This document shows positions 11,297-19,363 of a stretch of 64,000 nt of DNA, one piece after another (within the stretch, counting starts at the first letter, position 1; each line of letters begins with the position of its first letter). Made by a program: the position numbers and the translations under genes. The notes under the pieces are model-generated. The model was not told the origin of the DNA. It was given only the letters and a program-made list of their open reading frames with translations, and did no database searches. Source of the stretch: Candidatus Omnitrophota bacterium (GTDB lineage Bacteria > Ratteibacteria > UBA8468 > B48-G9 > JAFGKM01); contig JAMWDI010000001.1 in the NCBI GenBank assembly GCA_023819375.1, positions 62,001 through 126,000 of the forward strand. Direction: 5' to 3'.

Positions 11297-11553
11297 TTTT
11301 CAATAATATCATCAAGTAATGTAATTGCAACTATTTTAGATTTCAAAACTTTAACCATTTTCCTGTTTGGCACTATTCCATCCTTTTTCACCATCATTAA
11401 ATATTCTTGTTTGCTCAAAGATGTTTCTGAGATATCAAAAGCATCTACATCTTCTAAACAAATATAAAGTTCGTCTTCACTTACAAATTTACCTATATAA
11501 ATCCAACTTGAGCAAGTATCAACAACTATTTTTTTGTTTTTAAAAGACTTCAT
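11293..11553 (-). CDS. Conserved small protein of unknown function (86 aa)
   Basis: Predicted all-beta small protein, no membrane segment or signal. The pattern IVVDTCSSWIYIGKF, CLEDVDAFDISETSLSKQEY, DGIVPNRKMVKVL, IVAITLLDDIIE looks like a conserved soluble family found beside dtd or translation genes in uncultured bacteria, possibly SH3/Sm-like, but I cannot name a function. It follows dtd by 3 bases and overlaps the 56-residue membrane protein by 4 bases. Confidence 0.6.
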   Translation of the reverse strand: MKSFKNKKIVVDTCSSWIYIGKFVSEDELYICLEDVDAFDISETSLSKQEYLMMVKKDGIVPNRKMVKVLKSKIVAITLLDDIIEK

Positions 11554-11556
11554 AAT

Positions 11557-11994
11557 TTATTTTTCTAAAATTAACGTACATGGACCATCATTCACAATTT
11601 CAACCAACATTTTCGCCCCAAATTTTCCTTCTACTATTTTGATATTACTTTTTTTCATTTTTTCAACAAATTTTTCAAAAAATAATCTTGCTATTTTGGG
11701 TTCTTCAGCATTTGTAAAATCAGGCCTATTCCCTTTTAAACAATCACCATATAGAGTAAATTGAGGGACTATCATAATTTCACCCTTTATTTCAACTACA
11801 GAATAATTCATTTTTCCGTTTTCATCTTCAAATATCCTTAAGGAAAGAATTTTTTTTACAAAATAATCTATTTTATCTTCGGTATCATTCTTTTTTATAC
11901 CAACAAAAACAACCAAACCTTTTCCAATTTCACCTTTAAATATTTCATTAATGTATAATCTTGCTTTTTTTACTCTTTGAATCAATACTTTCAT
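11557..11994 (-). CDS. dtd: D-aminoacyl-tRNA deacylase
   Basis: Removes D-amino acids (and glycine mischarged on tRNA-Ala) from tRNA, a proofreading step. 145 residues, standard. It begins MKVLIQRVKKARLYI as in the family, and carries the active-site motif PQFTLYGD (canonical SQFTLYGD) near residue 78 and the cross-subunit NDGPCTL motif near the C-terminus (Gly-Pro kept; the following Val or Met is Cys). First gene of the run that ends at ackA; divergent from dapF with 63 bases between. Confidence 0.95.
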   Translation of the reverse strand: MKVLIQRVKKARLYINEIFKGEIGKGLVVFVGIKKNDTEDKIDYFVKKILSLRIFEDENGKMNYSVVEIKGEIMIVPQFTLYGDCLKGNRPDFTNAEEPKIARLFFEKFVEKMKKSNIKIVEGKFGAKMLVEIVNDGPCTLILEK

Positions 11995-12020
11995 TTTTTA
12001 ATTTTATAATATATAATAAT

Positions 12021-12049
12021 TTGACCGATTTATCAAATAAAAATATAAT
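12021..12049 (+). promoter_or_regulatory. dapF promoter, probably giving a leaderless mRNA
   Basis: TTGACC at 12021-12026, a 17-base spacer, and a perfect TATAAT at 12044-12049. Only 8 bases separate the -10 box from the dapF ATG at 12058, so a normal start site would fall on or within a base or two of the ATG. No Shine-Dalgarno is present. The two facts together suggest leaderless translation. Confidence 0.7.
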
Positions 12050-12057
12050 TTAAAACT

Positions 12058-12855
12058 ATGGAATTTTTTAAAATCGTTGGTTCTGGGAATGATTTTATAA
12101 TTATAGACAATAGAGAAAATAAAATAAAAAACAGGAAAAACTTGGCATTAAAACTTTGTGATAGAAAATTTGGTATAGGTGCAGATGGGTTACTTTTTTT
12201 AGAAAAATCAACTATAGCAGATTTTAAAATGAGAATTTTTAATCCTGATGGAAGTGAAGCAGAAATGTGTGGAAATGGATTGAGATGCATTTTAAGATAT
12301 ATCTATGAAAAAAATCTTTCCAGAAAAAAGAAATTAATTATTGAAACAAAAGCAGGAGTCCTTGACGGAGAAATTAAAGGGAGGAAAATAAAAGTAAGAA
12401 TTAAAGTGATTGAAAAACCAAAGTTGAATATAGAAATTTCAATAAATGGAGAAAAAATAACTGGGAATTTTATAAATACTGGAGTTCCTCATACAGTTAT
12501 TTTTGTAGATAATGTTGAGAGAATAGACTTAAATGAACTTGGGCCCAAAATAAGATTTAACAAAATTTTTAGTCCAGAAGGAACAAATGTTGACTGGGTT
12601 GAAATTTCAAATAATAGATCTTCTATAAAGATAAGGACTTATGAAAGAGGAGTTGAAGGAGAAACATTATCTTGTGGAACAGGAGCGGTTGCCTCAGCCT
12701 TAATATCTTCATTGTTATTTAAAATATCATCACCAATTAATGTAATCACAAAAAGCAAAGAAGTTCTAAAAGTATATTTTGATAAAAATTTTGAAAATGT
12801 TTATTTAGAAGGAGACACTTTCTTCGCTTTTAAAGGATTTTGGATTGAAAGATGA
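12058..12855 (+). CDS. dapF: Diaminopimelate epimerase
   Basis: Epimerises LL- to meso-diaminopimelate for lysine and peptidoglycan. 265 residues. The two catalytic cysteines are in EMCGNGLRC (about residue 70) and ETLSCGTGAVAS (about 205); GSGNDFIIID at the N-terminus and FNPDGSEAEMCG are family hallmarks. It is followed by comEC, whose TTG start lies 11 bases inside. Presence of DapF supports a DAP-type peptidoglycan wall. Confidence 0.97.
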   Translation: MEFFKIVGSGNDFIIIDNRENKIKNRKNLALKLCDRKFGIGADGLLFLEKSTIADFKMRIFNPDGSEAEMCGNGLRCILRYIYEKNLSRKKKLIIETKAGVLDGEIKGRKIKVRIKVIEKPKLNIEISINGEKITGNFINTGVPHTVIFVDNVERIDLNELGPKIRFNKIFSPEGTNVDWVEISNNRSSIKIRTYERGVEGETLSCGTGAVASALISSLLFKISSPINVITKSKEVLKVYFDKNFENVYLEGDTFFAFKGFWIER

Positions 12856-14860
12856 AGTTTTAATTCTTTTATCCCTGGTTCTGGGAATTCTTTCAAAAGA
12901 ATTTCCCTTTTTAATTTTTATTTTTTTAATAATAAATGCTTTTCTGTTATTAAAAAATAAAAAATACTTCCTTTTATTCACAATTTTTTATTTTTCTGGT
13001 TGGTTTTTAGCGACAATTCATTATAAAAAAAATATAAACAATATTGATTTTTCCAAAATCAACTGCTTGCAAGGAGAAGTAATATCCTTTAAAGAAAACA
13101 AATTTGAAAGAAGATTGGTAGTTAAACTCAAAAATCCAAAAACTTATGTAATTGTAAGAACAAAAATAAAAAAGAAATTTCTTCAAGGTGAAAATATAAA
13201 ATTAGAAAAACCAAAAATTAAAGCAATTCTAAACCCCAGAAATCCTTTTGAGTTTAATTATAAAAAATTCCTTGAACGACAAGGTATATTTTTCCAGATA
13301 GAAAGTGAAAATATTAAGGTTGTTAAATCTAAAAATTTAAGATTATTTTTTTCCAATTTGAGAAATAAAATAGAAAGAAAAATTGAAGAAAATTCAAAAT
13401 TCCATCCTGGAGTTTGTGAAATTATAAAACTTTTAATTATAGGAAGTGACGATCCAGCAGATTTTATTAAAGAATTGGGAATTAAATCTGGAATATATCA
13501 TTTATTTGTTATTTCTGGTCTTCATATTGGTTTTCTAATTATCCTTTTAAAATTGATTTTTATCCCATTTCAGAAAATAAATAATGTCAAACCTAAACTT
13601 TTCCCTTCTTTAACTTTAATTATTTTGTGGTTTTACAATTCTTTATGTGGTTTTAGAATTCCTGTAACAAGAGCAGTTTTAATGGTTTCTTTTCATTTAA
13701 TTTCTGAAATTCTTGAAAGAGAGATTGGTTTGATAAAATCATTCTTTTTTTCTTGTTTTTTACTTCTTTTTTTAAATCCTTTCTATATTTATTCTACCTC
13801 ATTTTTACTATCTTATCTGGCAACTGCTGGAATATTGTTGATTCCTCAAATTTTTAACTTCAATTTTAAGAAAAACTATATAATTAATTTGTTTATAATA
13901 TCTCTTTCCGCTCAAATTTCAGTTCTCCCAATTATTTTTTATAATTTTGGATATTTCTATCCTTTGGGTTTTATAAATAACTTAATTTTCACTCCTTTGG
14001 TTGGTTTTATAACTGCTCTTTCTTTTATTTCTCTCTTTTTTACCCCATTTTTCATAATTTTGAATTATATAACTTTTATATTTCTAAAGTGTCTTATTTT
14101 CATTTCAAAATTTTCACCACAAATTAATATTTATTTTCCATTAACACACATATTTTTTTACTACACTATACTTTCATTATTATTTTCTAAAATTCCTAAA
14201 AAACCCAAATTTTATCTTTTCCTAATATTTTTAACCATATTTTCTGCAACAGAATTTACTTTTAAAGATACCAAATCTGAAATTATCTTCTTCTCTTTTA
14301 GAAACCCTGTAGTTCTAATTAAAGAGAAAAATAAGAGTTTATTGATATTAAAAGGAGAAATACAAAATCCAGATAGGATAAAACAAATATTACACAAAAT
14401 TTCAAAACATAAAAAATTCAAAATAAAAAAAATTATTGTTCCGACTGAGCAAGATTTTATAAAAAATCCTTGGATTTCTCAATTGGGCGAGGAAATTTAT
14501 ATAATAGAAAATATGAAAAAATTACCAAAAAAATTGTTCCCTGAAAATGAAAAAATAAATTTGGAAATACGGGAAGACAGAAATATTTTAATTACAAAGA
14601 AAAAATTTAAAATTTTGATTGTTTTGAATGAAATTTCTAACTCCCCTTTAAAAGAAAAATACTATCTTATTTACATTCCAAAAATATATAAAAATATTGG
14701 AATTTTTGAAAAAACAAAACCTTTATTTTATGTTTTTTATCAAAAAACAAGAAAATTTGAAAAATTGAAAAGTTTATGTCAAAATTATTATCTTGAAAAA
14801 TCTGCTATAATTTTAAATTTGGAAACAGGAATATTAAAATATTTTAACCAAAATGATTAA
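12845..14860 (+). CDS. comEC: ComEC/Rec2-family DNA uptake channel protein
   Basis: 671-residue polytopic membrane protein. There are two N-terminal TM segments, a soluble OB-like region (LQGEVISFKENKFERRLVVK, about residues 75-150), then the Competence domain from about residue 190 with the signature GIYHLFVISGLHIGFLI and about eight TM segments. The C-terminal region (from about 470) is in the place of the metallo-beta-lactamase domain, but no HxHxDH metal motif is seen, so that domain looks degenerate. Start is TTG 12845 (the ATG at 12852 is out of frame). In naturally competent bacteria this protein forms the inner-membrane DNA channel; no other com genes are in the window. Confidence 0.88.
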   Translation: MKDEVLILLSLVLGILSKEFPFLIFIFLIINAFLLLKNKKYFLLFTIFYFSGWFLATIHYKKNINNIDFSKINCLQGEVISFKENKFERRLVVKLKNPKTYVIVRTKIKKKFLQGENIKLEKPKIKAILNPRNPFEFNYKKFLERQGIFFQIESENIKVVKSKNLRLFFSNLRNKIERKIEENSKFHPGVCEIIKLLIIGSDDPADFIKELGIKSGIYHLFVISGLHIGFLIILLKLIFIPFQKINNVKPKLFPSLTLIILWFYNSLCGFRIPVTRAVLMVSFHLISEILEREIGLIKSFFFSCFLLLFLNPFYIYSTSFLLSYLATAGILLIPQIFNFNFKKNYIINLFIISLSAQISVLPIIFYNFGYFYPLGFINNLIFTPLVGFITALSFISLFFTPFFIILNYITFIFLKCLIFISKFSPQINIYFPLTHIFFYYTILSLLFSKIPKKPKFYLFLIFLTIFSATEFTFKDTKSEIIFFSFRNPVVLIKEKNKSLLILKGEIQNPDRIKQILHKISKHKKFKIKKIIVPTEQDFIKNPWISQLGEEIYIIENMKKLPKKLFPENEKINLEIREDRNILITKKKFKILIVLNEISNSPLKEKYYLIYIPKIYKNIGIFEKTKPLFYVFYQKTRKFEKLKSLCQNYYLEKSAIILNLETGILKYFNQND

Positions 14861-15191
14861 AAATGACATTGAAAAAATAAAAAGATGTGAAGAAGAAAGT
14901 GAAAAAATTATTCAAGATGCCCAAAAAAGGGTTAAGGATTTAATTAACTCTATTGATTTTGAAATAAGAAATTTTAAAGAGGAACAAAAGGAAAAAATAA
15001 AAAAAGAAATTGAAGAATACAAAATTTTAAGAGAAAAAGAAAAAGAAGAAAAAATAAAATTTTTAGAAAAGGAAAAAGAAGAAGAAAAGAAAAAAATAAA
15101 AGAAAAGGAAAGAGAAATTGATGAGATTGCTCAAAAAATTTGGAAAATAATTTTGAATGAATTATATAGCAACGACTCTATCTTTTCCTAA
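14853..15191 (+). CDS. Coiled-coil protein, V/A-type ATPase stalk subunit (G/H)-like
   Basis: 112 residues, nearly all Lys/Glu/Ile heptads. The opening (IEKIKRCEEESEKIIQDAQKRV) matches the peripheral-stalk subunit AhaH/NtpF of V/A-type ATPases, which has the same length and starts the same way. No other V-ATPase gene is in the window, so the assignment rests only on composition and N-terminal pattern; a generic coiled-coil is possible. It overlaps comEC by 8 bases and the convergent GGDEF gene by 30 bases. Confidence 0.5.
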   Translation: MIKNDIEKIKRCEEESEKIIQDAQKRVKDLINSIDFEIRNFKEEQKEKIKKEIEEYKILREKEKEEKIKFLEKEKEEEKKKIKEKEREIDEIAQKIWKIILNELYSNDSIFS

Positions 15192-16358
15192 CTCTTTTGC
15201 TTTATAAAGTGCCATATCTGCTTTTCTAATCAATTCTGTGGTTGTACTCCCATCCTCTGGAAAAGTTGCAACTCCAAAACTTATTGTAAGATCTCCATTT
15301 GGTTGATTTTCTTCTTTAGGAAATTTGAAATCTTTTATAGTTTGTCTTAATTTTTCACATATTTTTACTGCATTTTCTTTTGTTGTCTCTGGAAATAAAA
15401 TAATAAATTCCTCTCCCCCATATCTTGCAACAACATCTGAACCCTTAACATTTTTTTTTAATATTTCTGCTATTGTTTTTAACACAAAATCACCAGCAGG
15501 GTGACCATTGGTATCATTATAAAATTTAAAAAAATCAACATCACACATAGCAACTGATAAAGGTTTATTGTTCAGTTGACATTTTGTTAAAATCTCAGGA
15601 AATAATTTTTCAAAATGTCTTCTATTATATATTTGGGTTAAACTATCTGTTATAGAAAGCAATTTAGTTTTTTCAAACAAATCAGCATTTTCAAGCATTA
15701 AAGAAATAGGTGTTGAAACCATTCTAATTATATTTAAGTCTCTTAATGTAAATTTCCTCTCTTTATCAGAAAAAATACCTAAAGCACCTACAACTTCCCT
15801 TTTTTGAAACAGTCCTGTTATAATAAAAGAAGTGAATCCTTGTTTTGCAATATCTTCATATATTGGAAATGAAAAAACGTTATTTACAAGAATTGGTCTT
15901 CCTTTGGTAACAAGTTCTTCTATTAAATTGGTTGGAATATTCAAATTTTTCCCTTTAATATTTAATTTATATCTATCGCCAAATAAAAACAACACAACAG
16001 TTTCTTCTGTAAAAAGTTTTTTTATTGCTTCAAGAATTCTATCAATAACCTCATCAAGAGTAATTTCTTTTCCAAAAGTCTCAATAATATCAACAAGTGT
16101 TGTTGAAAAAGTAGATTCAAGTTTATAATCAGATATTGTCAAGTTTAATTTTTCGTTTTCTCTGGTAAGACGAGAAAGTTTCTCGTAAATATCAAAGTTG
16201 AAAATAATATCTATAATAATGATACTCGAAAGAATAAGATTAATTGAAATAAAGTAAAACTCTGGAAGAAAAGTTTTTCCTTTTAGGTAAAAAAAATTTA
16301 TTGCAATGAGAAAGAGAACTACAAAGAGAAAAATTAAATTTCTTATAATTCTTATCAT
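15162..16358 (-). CDS. Membrane diguanylate cyclase (2 TM, GAF-like, GGDEF)
   Basis: 398 residues. Two TM segments lie at about 7-23 and 35-53, a short coiled linker and a GAF-like sensor follow at about 85-225, and a GGDEF domain sits at about 235-398 with an intact active site RYGGEEFIILFP. The residues five before GGEEF are KGSD rather than RxxD, so product inhibition through the I-site may be weak or lost. It makes c-di-GMP from two GTP. Unusually it is the last gene of the thrS-infC-rpmI-rplT translation operon, overlapping rplT by 4 bases; no PilZ receptor is visible nearby. Confidence 0.93.
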   Translation of the reverse strand: MIRIIRNLIFLFVVLFLIAINFFYLKGKTFLPEFYFISINLILSSIIIIDIIFNFDIYEKLSRLTRENEKLNLTISDYKLESTFSTTLVDIIETFGKEITLDEVIDRILEAIKKLFTEETVVLFLFGDRYKLNIKGKNLNIPTNLIEELVTKGRPILVNNVFSFPIYEDIAKQGFTSFIITGLFQKREVVGALGIFSDKERKFTLRDLNIIRMVSTPISLMLENADLFEKTKLLSITDSLTQIYNRRHFEKLFPEILTKCQLNNKPLSVAMCDVDFFKFYNDTNGHPAGDFVLKTIAEILKKNVKGSDVVARYGGEEFIILFPETTKENAVKICEKLRQTIKDFKFPKEENQPNGDLTISFGVATFPEDGSTTTELIRKADMALYKAKELGKDRVVAI

Positions 16359-16717
16359 CCTATACCTATTTTCTTCTTTACCTCACATACCAATTCTGTA
16401 AATCTTTCAGGATGGTTGAAAGCAATTTCGGCAAGTGTTTTTCTATTAAGATTTAATCCAATTTTTTTAATTCCTGCTATAAATTTACTATAAGAAATTC
16501 CATTCATTTTACATGCAGCAGAAATTCTGTTTATCCATAATCTTCTAAAATCTCTTTTCTTTTTTCTTCTGTGCATAAATGCATATGTTAAACCCTTTTC
16601 AGAAAATTCTTTTGCTCTTTTAAAAAGTTTAGATCTCCCTTGTCTATATCCTTTTGCTCGTTTTAAAACTTTTTTCCTTCTTTTTCTTGATGCTGGAGCA
16701 TTTTTTGTTCTTGGCAT
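16355..16717 (-). CDS. rplT: 50S ribosomal protein L20
   Basis: 120 residues, typical, opening MPRTKNAPASRKRRKKVLKR and containing GYRQGRSKLFKRAKE and RDFRRLWINRISAACKMNGI. L20 binds 23S rRNA early in assembly and often represses its own operon. It sits in the classic infC-rpmI-rplT order, 14 bases after rpmI. The 3' end overlaps the diguanylate cyclase start. Confidence 0.98.
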   Translation of the reverse strand: MPRTKNAPASRKRRKKVLKRAKGYRQGRSKLFKRAKEFSEKGLTYAFMHRRKKKRDFRRLWINRISAACKMNGISYSKFIAGIKKIGLNLNRKTLAEIAFNHPERFTELVCEVKKKIGIG

Positions 16718-16731
16718 TTTTATCTCCTTTG

Positions 16732-16947
16732 TTAAGCATATGGTAACAATCTTTTAATCACCTTTATATCACCTTTATTTTTAAGAACCTGCGCTCTTTT
16801 TATTCTTCTTTTCCTTTTTGAACTTTTTTTTGACAACAAATGGCTTCCCCCAGCCCCATAATGCATAACCTTTCCAGTTCCTGTAATTTTAAATCTTTTT
16901 GCTACTGATTTTTTAGTTTTCAATTTTTTCGTTTTGAGTTTTCCCAT
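16732..16947 (-). CDS. rpmI: 50S ribosomal protein L35
   Basis: 71 residues from ATG 16947, which has GGAG eight bases upstream. The longer open frame (to 16986) only overlaps infC and should be ignored. The sequence [20 protein letters not shown], then [16 protein letters not shown] and [15 protein letters not shown], is diagnostic. The start lies 35 bases inside the 3' end of infC, so translation may be coupled. Confidence 0.96.
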   Translation of the reverse strand: MGKLKTKKLKTKKSVAKRFKITGTGKVMHYGAGGSHLLSKKSSKRKRRIKRAQVLKNKGDIKVIKRLLPYA

Positions 16948-17479
16948 TTTTTTCTCCTTTAACATCAATTGGAAAAAAGGTAACACTTAACCTTTGCCCT
17001 TCTAATTTAGGCATTCTATCAACTTTCCCAACTGATGAAAGTTCTTTTATTAATCTCTCCATTAATGAATACCCTCTTTCAGTATGCAAAATTTCTCTAC
17101 CTTTAAAAAATATACTTACCTTAACTCTATGTCCTTCCTTTAAAAAATTTTCAATATGCTGTTTTTTAAACTTATAATCATGTTCACTTGTCTCTGGTGT
17201 AAATCTAATCTCTTTTGTTTGAGTTAATCGCTGCTTTTTCTTTATTTCTTTTTCTTTTTTCTTTTGTTCATATAAAAATCGCTTAAAATCTAAAATTCTA
17301 CAAACTGGAATATCTGTATTAGGCACTATTTCAACTAAATCTAAATTTTTCTCTTTCGCAATTTCAAGAGCATTTTTTATATCTAAAATACCCAACTGCT
17401 TTCCATCTTCATCTATAACCCTAACCTTTGGACTTTTAATTTGATAATTAATTCTGTATTTTCTTTCTTCCTTTCCGAT
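16913..17479 (-). CDS. infC: Translation initiation factor IF-3 (apparent AUC start)
   Basis: Prevents premature subunit joining and checks the initiator codon. The first in-frame ATG (17395) would cut off the conserved N-terminal [19 protein letters not shown] segment. Reading upstream, that segment is present in frame and leads to an ATC codon at 17477-17479, six bases after a GGGAG ribosome-binding site. No ATG, GTG or TTG fits. From ATC the protein is 188 residues, N-domain about 1-90, C-domain about 100-185 ([20 protein letters not shown]). A near-cognate start (AUU in E. coli) is the known basis of IF-3 autoregulation. Confidence 0.93.
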   Translation of the reverse strand: MGKEERKYRINYQIKSPKVRVIDEDGKQLGILDIKNALEIAKEKNLDLVEIVPNTDIPVCRILDFKRFLYEQKKKEKEIKKKQRLTQTKEIRFTPETSEHDYKFKKQHIENFLKEGHRVKVSIFFKGREILHTERGYSLMERLIKELSSVGKVDRMPKLEGQRLSVTFFPIDVKGEKNGKTQNEKIEN

Positions 17480-17505
17480 GAAATACTCCCTTTTAAAAAA
17501 TTATA

Positions 17506-19215
17506 TCACATCTTATTTTCTATTTCAAAATTTAATTTTTTCTCAATTTCTTCTAAAGTAAAAAACCCAAGCATTCCTTTTGTATGTTTTCTTAAAGAAA
17601 GTTTATTTTCCTTAATTTCTTTTTCCCCAACAATCACCATATATGGAACTTTATCTTCTTCTGCGTCTCTAATTTTTTTATTTATTTTTTCACTCCTCAA
17701 ATCAATCCCTACCCTAAATTTTGTTTCAAACTTCTTTTTCAGATCTTGACAAAAATCATTATATTTGTCTGTTAAAGGTAAAATTCTTATTTGTTCTGGA
17801 GCAAGCCATAAAGGGAAATTGCCTTTATAATGCTCTATTAAAATTCCAAAAAATCTTTCAAGAGAGCCAAGAATTGCCCTGTGAATCATAATAGGTGTTT
17901 TAAATTGCCCATCCTTATCAATATATTTTATATCAAATTTTTCGGGAATATTGAAATCAATCTGAATTGTCGAACATTGCCATTCTCTTTCAAGACAATC
18001 TTTAATTTTGATATCAATTTTGGGTCCATAAAAAACGCCTTCTCCTGGATCTATTTCATAATTAATATTTTTAATTTTTAACGCGTTTTCAAGTGCTTTT
18101 GTTGCTTTTTCCCAATTTTCAATAGTTCCTACAAAATTTTCAGGTCTTGTGGATAGAAATACTCTATACTCTGTAAAACCAAAACTTTTCAGGAAAAAGT
18201 AAACAAGATCTATAATTTTACAAATTTCTTCTTCAAGTTGCTCTAATGTACAAAAGATATGTGCATCATCCTGTGTAAAACCTCTTACTCTTAATATTCC
18301 GTGTAAAACACCAGGCTTTTCATACCGATATACCGTTCCAAGTTCTGCCCATCTTATCGGTAATTCTTTATAACTTCTCAGTTTACTGGTATAGATTTGA
18401 ATATGAAATGGACAGTTCATGGGTTTTAATTGATACGCTCTGTTTTCATCCATTTCCATTTTAGGAAACATATATTCACTGTAAAAAGATAAGTGTCCAG
18501 ATTTCTCCCAAAGAGAAATATCTGCAATGTGTGGAGTATAAACAATCTCATATCCATTTTTTAAGTGAATATCTTTCCAAAAATCTTCAATAATTTTCCT
18601 TATAATTGCACCTTTAGGATGCCAAAAAACAAGCCCTGGGCCATATTCTGGATGAATACTAAATAAGTCAAGTTTTTTCCCCAGAATTCTATGATCTCTT
18701 TCTTTTGCTTCTTCAATGAATCTGAGATAATTTCTGAGTTCTTCTTCTGTTTCAAAAGAAATACCATAAATTCTTTGCATACTTTCTCTTTTTTCATCAC
18801 CTTTCCAATAAGAAGAAGATACAGAAAGAAGTTTAAAAAACTTCACCTCTCCTGTGAAATTCAAATGAGGGCCTTCACATAGATCAATAAATTCTCCTTG
18901 TTTATAAAAGGAAACAATGTCACCTTTAATATCATTAAGTATTTCAAGTTTGAACGGTTCATTTTTTAAAATTTCTTTTGCTTCTTCTTTAGACATTTCA
19001 ATTCTTTCAATTTTATAATTTTCCCTTATTATTCTTTTCATCTCTTCCTCAATCATCTCTAATTCTTCTGGAGTAAATGGTTCTTTTCTATAAAAATCAT
19101 AATAAAAACCCTTGTCAATGGCAGGGCCTATCCCAAGTTTAACATCAGGAAAAAGACGTTTCACTGCCTGTGCCATTATATGGGAACTTGTATGCCAATA
19201 TTTTTTGTAATCCAT
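17506..19215 (-). CDS. thrS: Threonyl-tRNA synthetase without TGS domain
   Basis: 569 residues against about 640 in E. coli. It opens directly with the N2 editing domain (YWHTSSHIMAQAVKRLFPD, the HxxxH editing site), continues with GFYYDF, and then the class II catalytic core: LKPMNCPFHIQIY (zinc Cys about residue 264), RYEKPGVLHGILRVRGFTQDD, HRAILGSLERF. The C-terminal anticodon domain is intact. The roughly 65-residue N-terminal TGS domain is missing, and tRNA-Asp 23 bases upstream leaves no room for it, so this is not a misplaced start. Editing and aminoacylation parts look complete. Confidence 0.96.
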   Translation of the reverse strand: MDYKKYWHTSSHIMAQAVKRLFPDVKLGIGPAIDKGFYYDFYRKEPFTPEELEMIEEEMKRIIRENYKIERIEMSKEEAKEILKNEPFKLEILNDIKGDIVSFYKQGEFIDLCEGPHLNFTGEVKFFKLLSVSSSYWKGDEKRESMQRIYGISFETEEELRNYLRFIEEAKERDHRILGKKLDLFSIHPEYGPGLVFWHPKGAIIRKIIEDFWKDIHLKNGYEIVYTPHIADISLWEKSGHLSFYSEYMFPKMEMDENRAYQLKPMNCPFHIQIYTSKLRSYKELPIRWAELGTVYRYEKPGVLHGILRVRGFTQDDAHIFCTLEQLEEEICKIIDLVYFFLKSFGFTEYRVFLSTRPENFVGTIENWEKATKALENALKIKNINYEIDPGEGVFYGPKIDIKIKDCLEREWQCSTIQIDFNIPEKFDIKYIDKDGQFKTPIMIHRAILGSLERFFGILIEHYKGNFPLWLAPEQIRILPLTDKYNDFCQDLKKKFETKFRVGIDLRSEKINKKIRDAEEDKVPYMVIVGEKEIKENKLSLRKHTKGMLGFFTLEEIEKKLNFEIENKM

Positions 19216-19238
19216 TTTTTAAAATCCTAAAAACAAAA

Positions 19239-19312
19239 CGGGGCCGACGGGATTCGAACCCGCGACCTCCAGATCGACAGTCTGGCATTCTAGACCGCTG
19301 AACTACGGCCCC
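19239..19312 (-). tRNA. tRNA-Asp (GTC anticodon)
   Basis: 74 bases read on the minus strand: acceptor GGGGCCG pairs with CGGCCCC, discriminator G, anticodon arm CCAGA-CTGTCGA-TCTGG with anticodon GTC (complement of 19276-19278), and T-loop GGTTCGAATCC. CCA is not encoded. It is a GC-rich island in AT-rich surroundings. It lies 23 bases before thrS with its own promoter, so thrS and the ribosomal genes may be read through from it. Confidence 0.97.
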
Positions 19313-19322
19313 TATTTATATT

Positions 19323-19352
19323 ATTTTAACTTCTTTTGTTTATTTATGTCAA
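19323..19352 (-). promoter_or_regulatory. Promoter of tRNA-Asp (and possibly thrS operon)
   Basis: On the minus strand, perfect TTGACA (complement of 19347-19352), 18-base spacer, TAAAAT (complement of 19323-19328), then 10 bases to the tRNA 5' end at 19312. The -35 box overlaps the earliest possible start of the divergent SfsA gene (ATG 19346), which favours a later SfsA start. Confidence 0.72.
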
Positions 19353-19363
19353 TTTTTAACTTT

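Noticed and set aside
16948-16986. Longer rpmI reading frame
   Set aside because: It lies within infC, and L35 begins at ATG 16947 with a proper ribosome-binding site.
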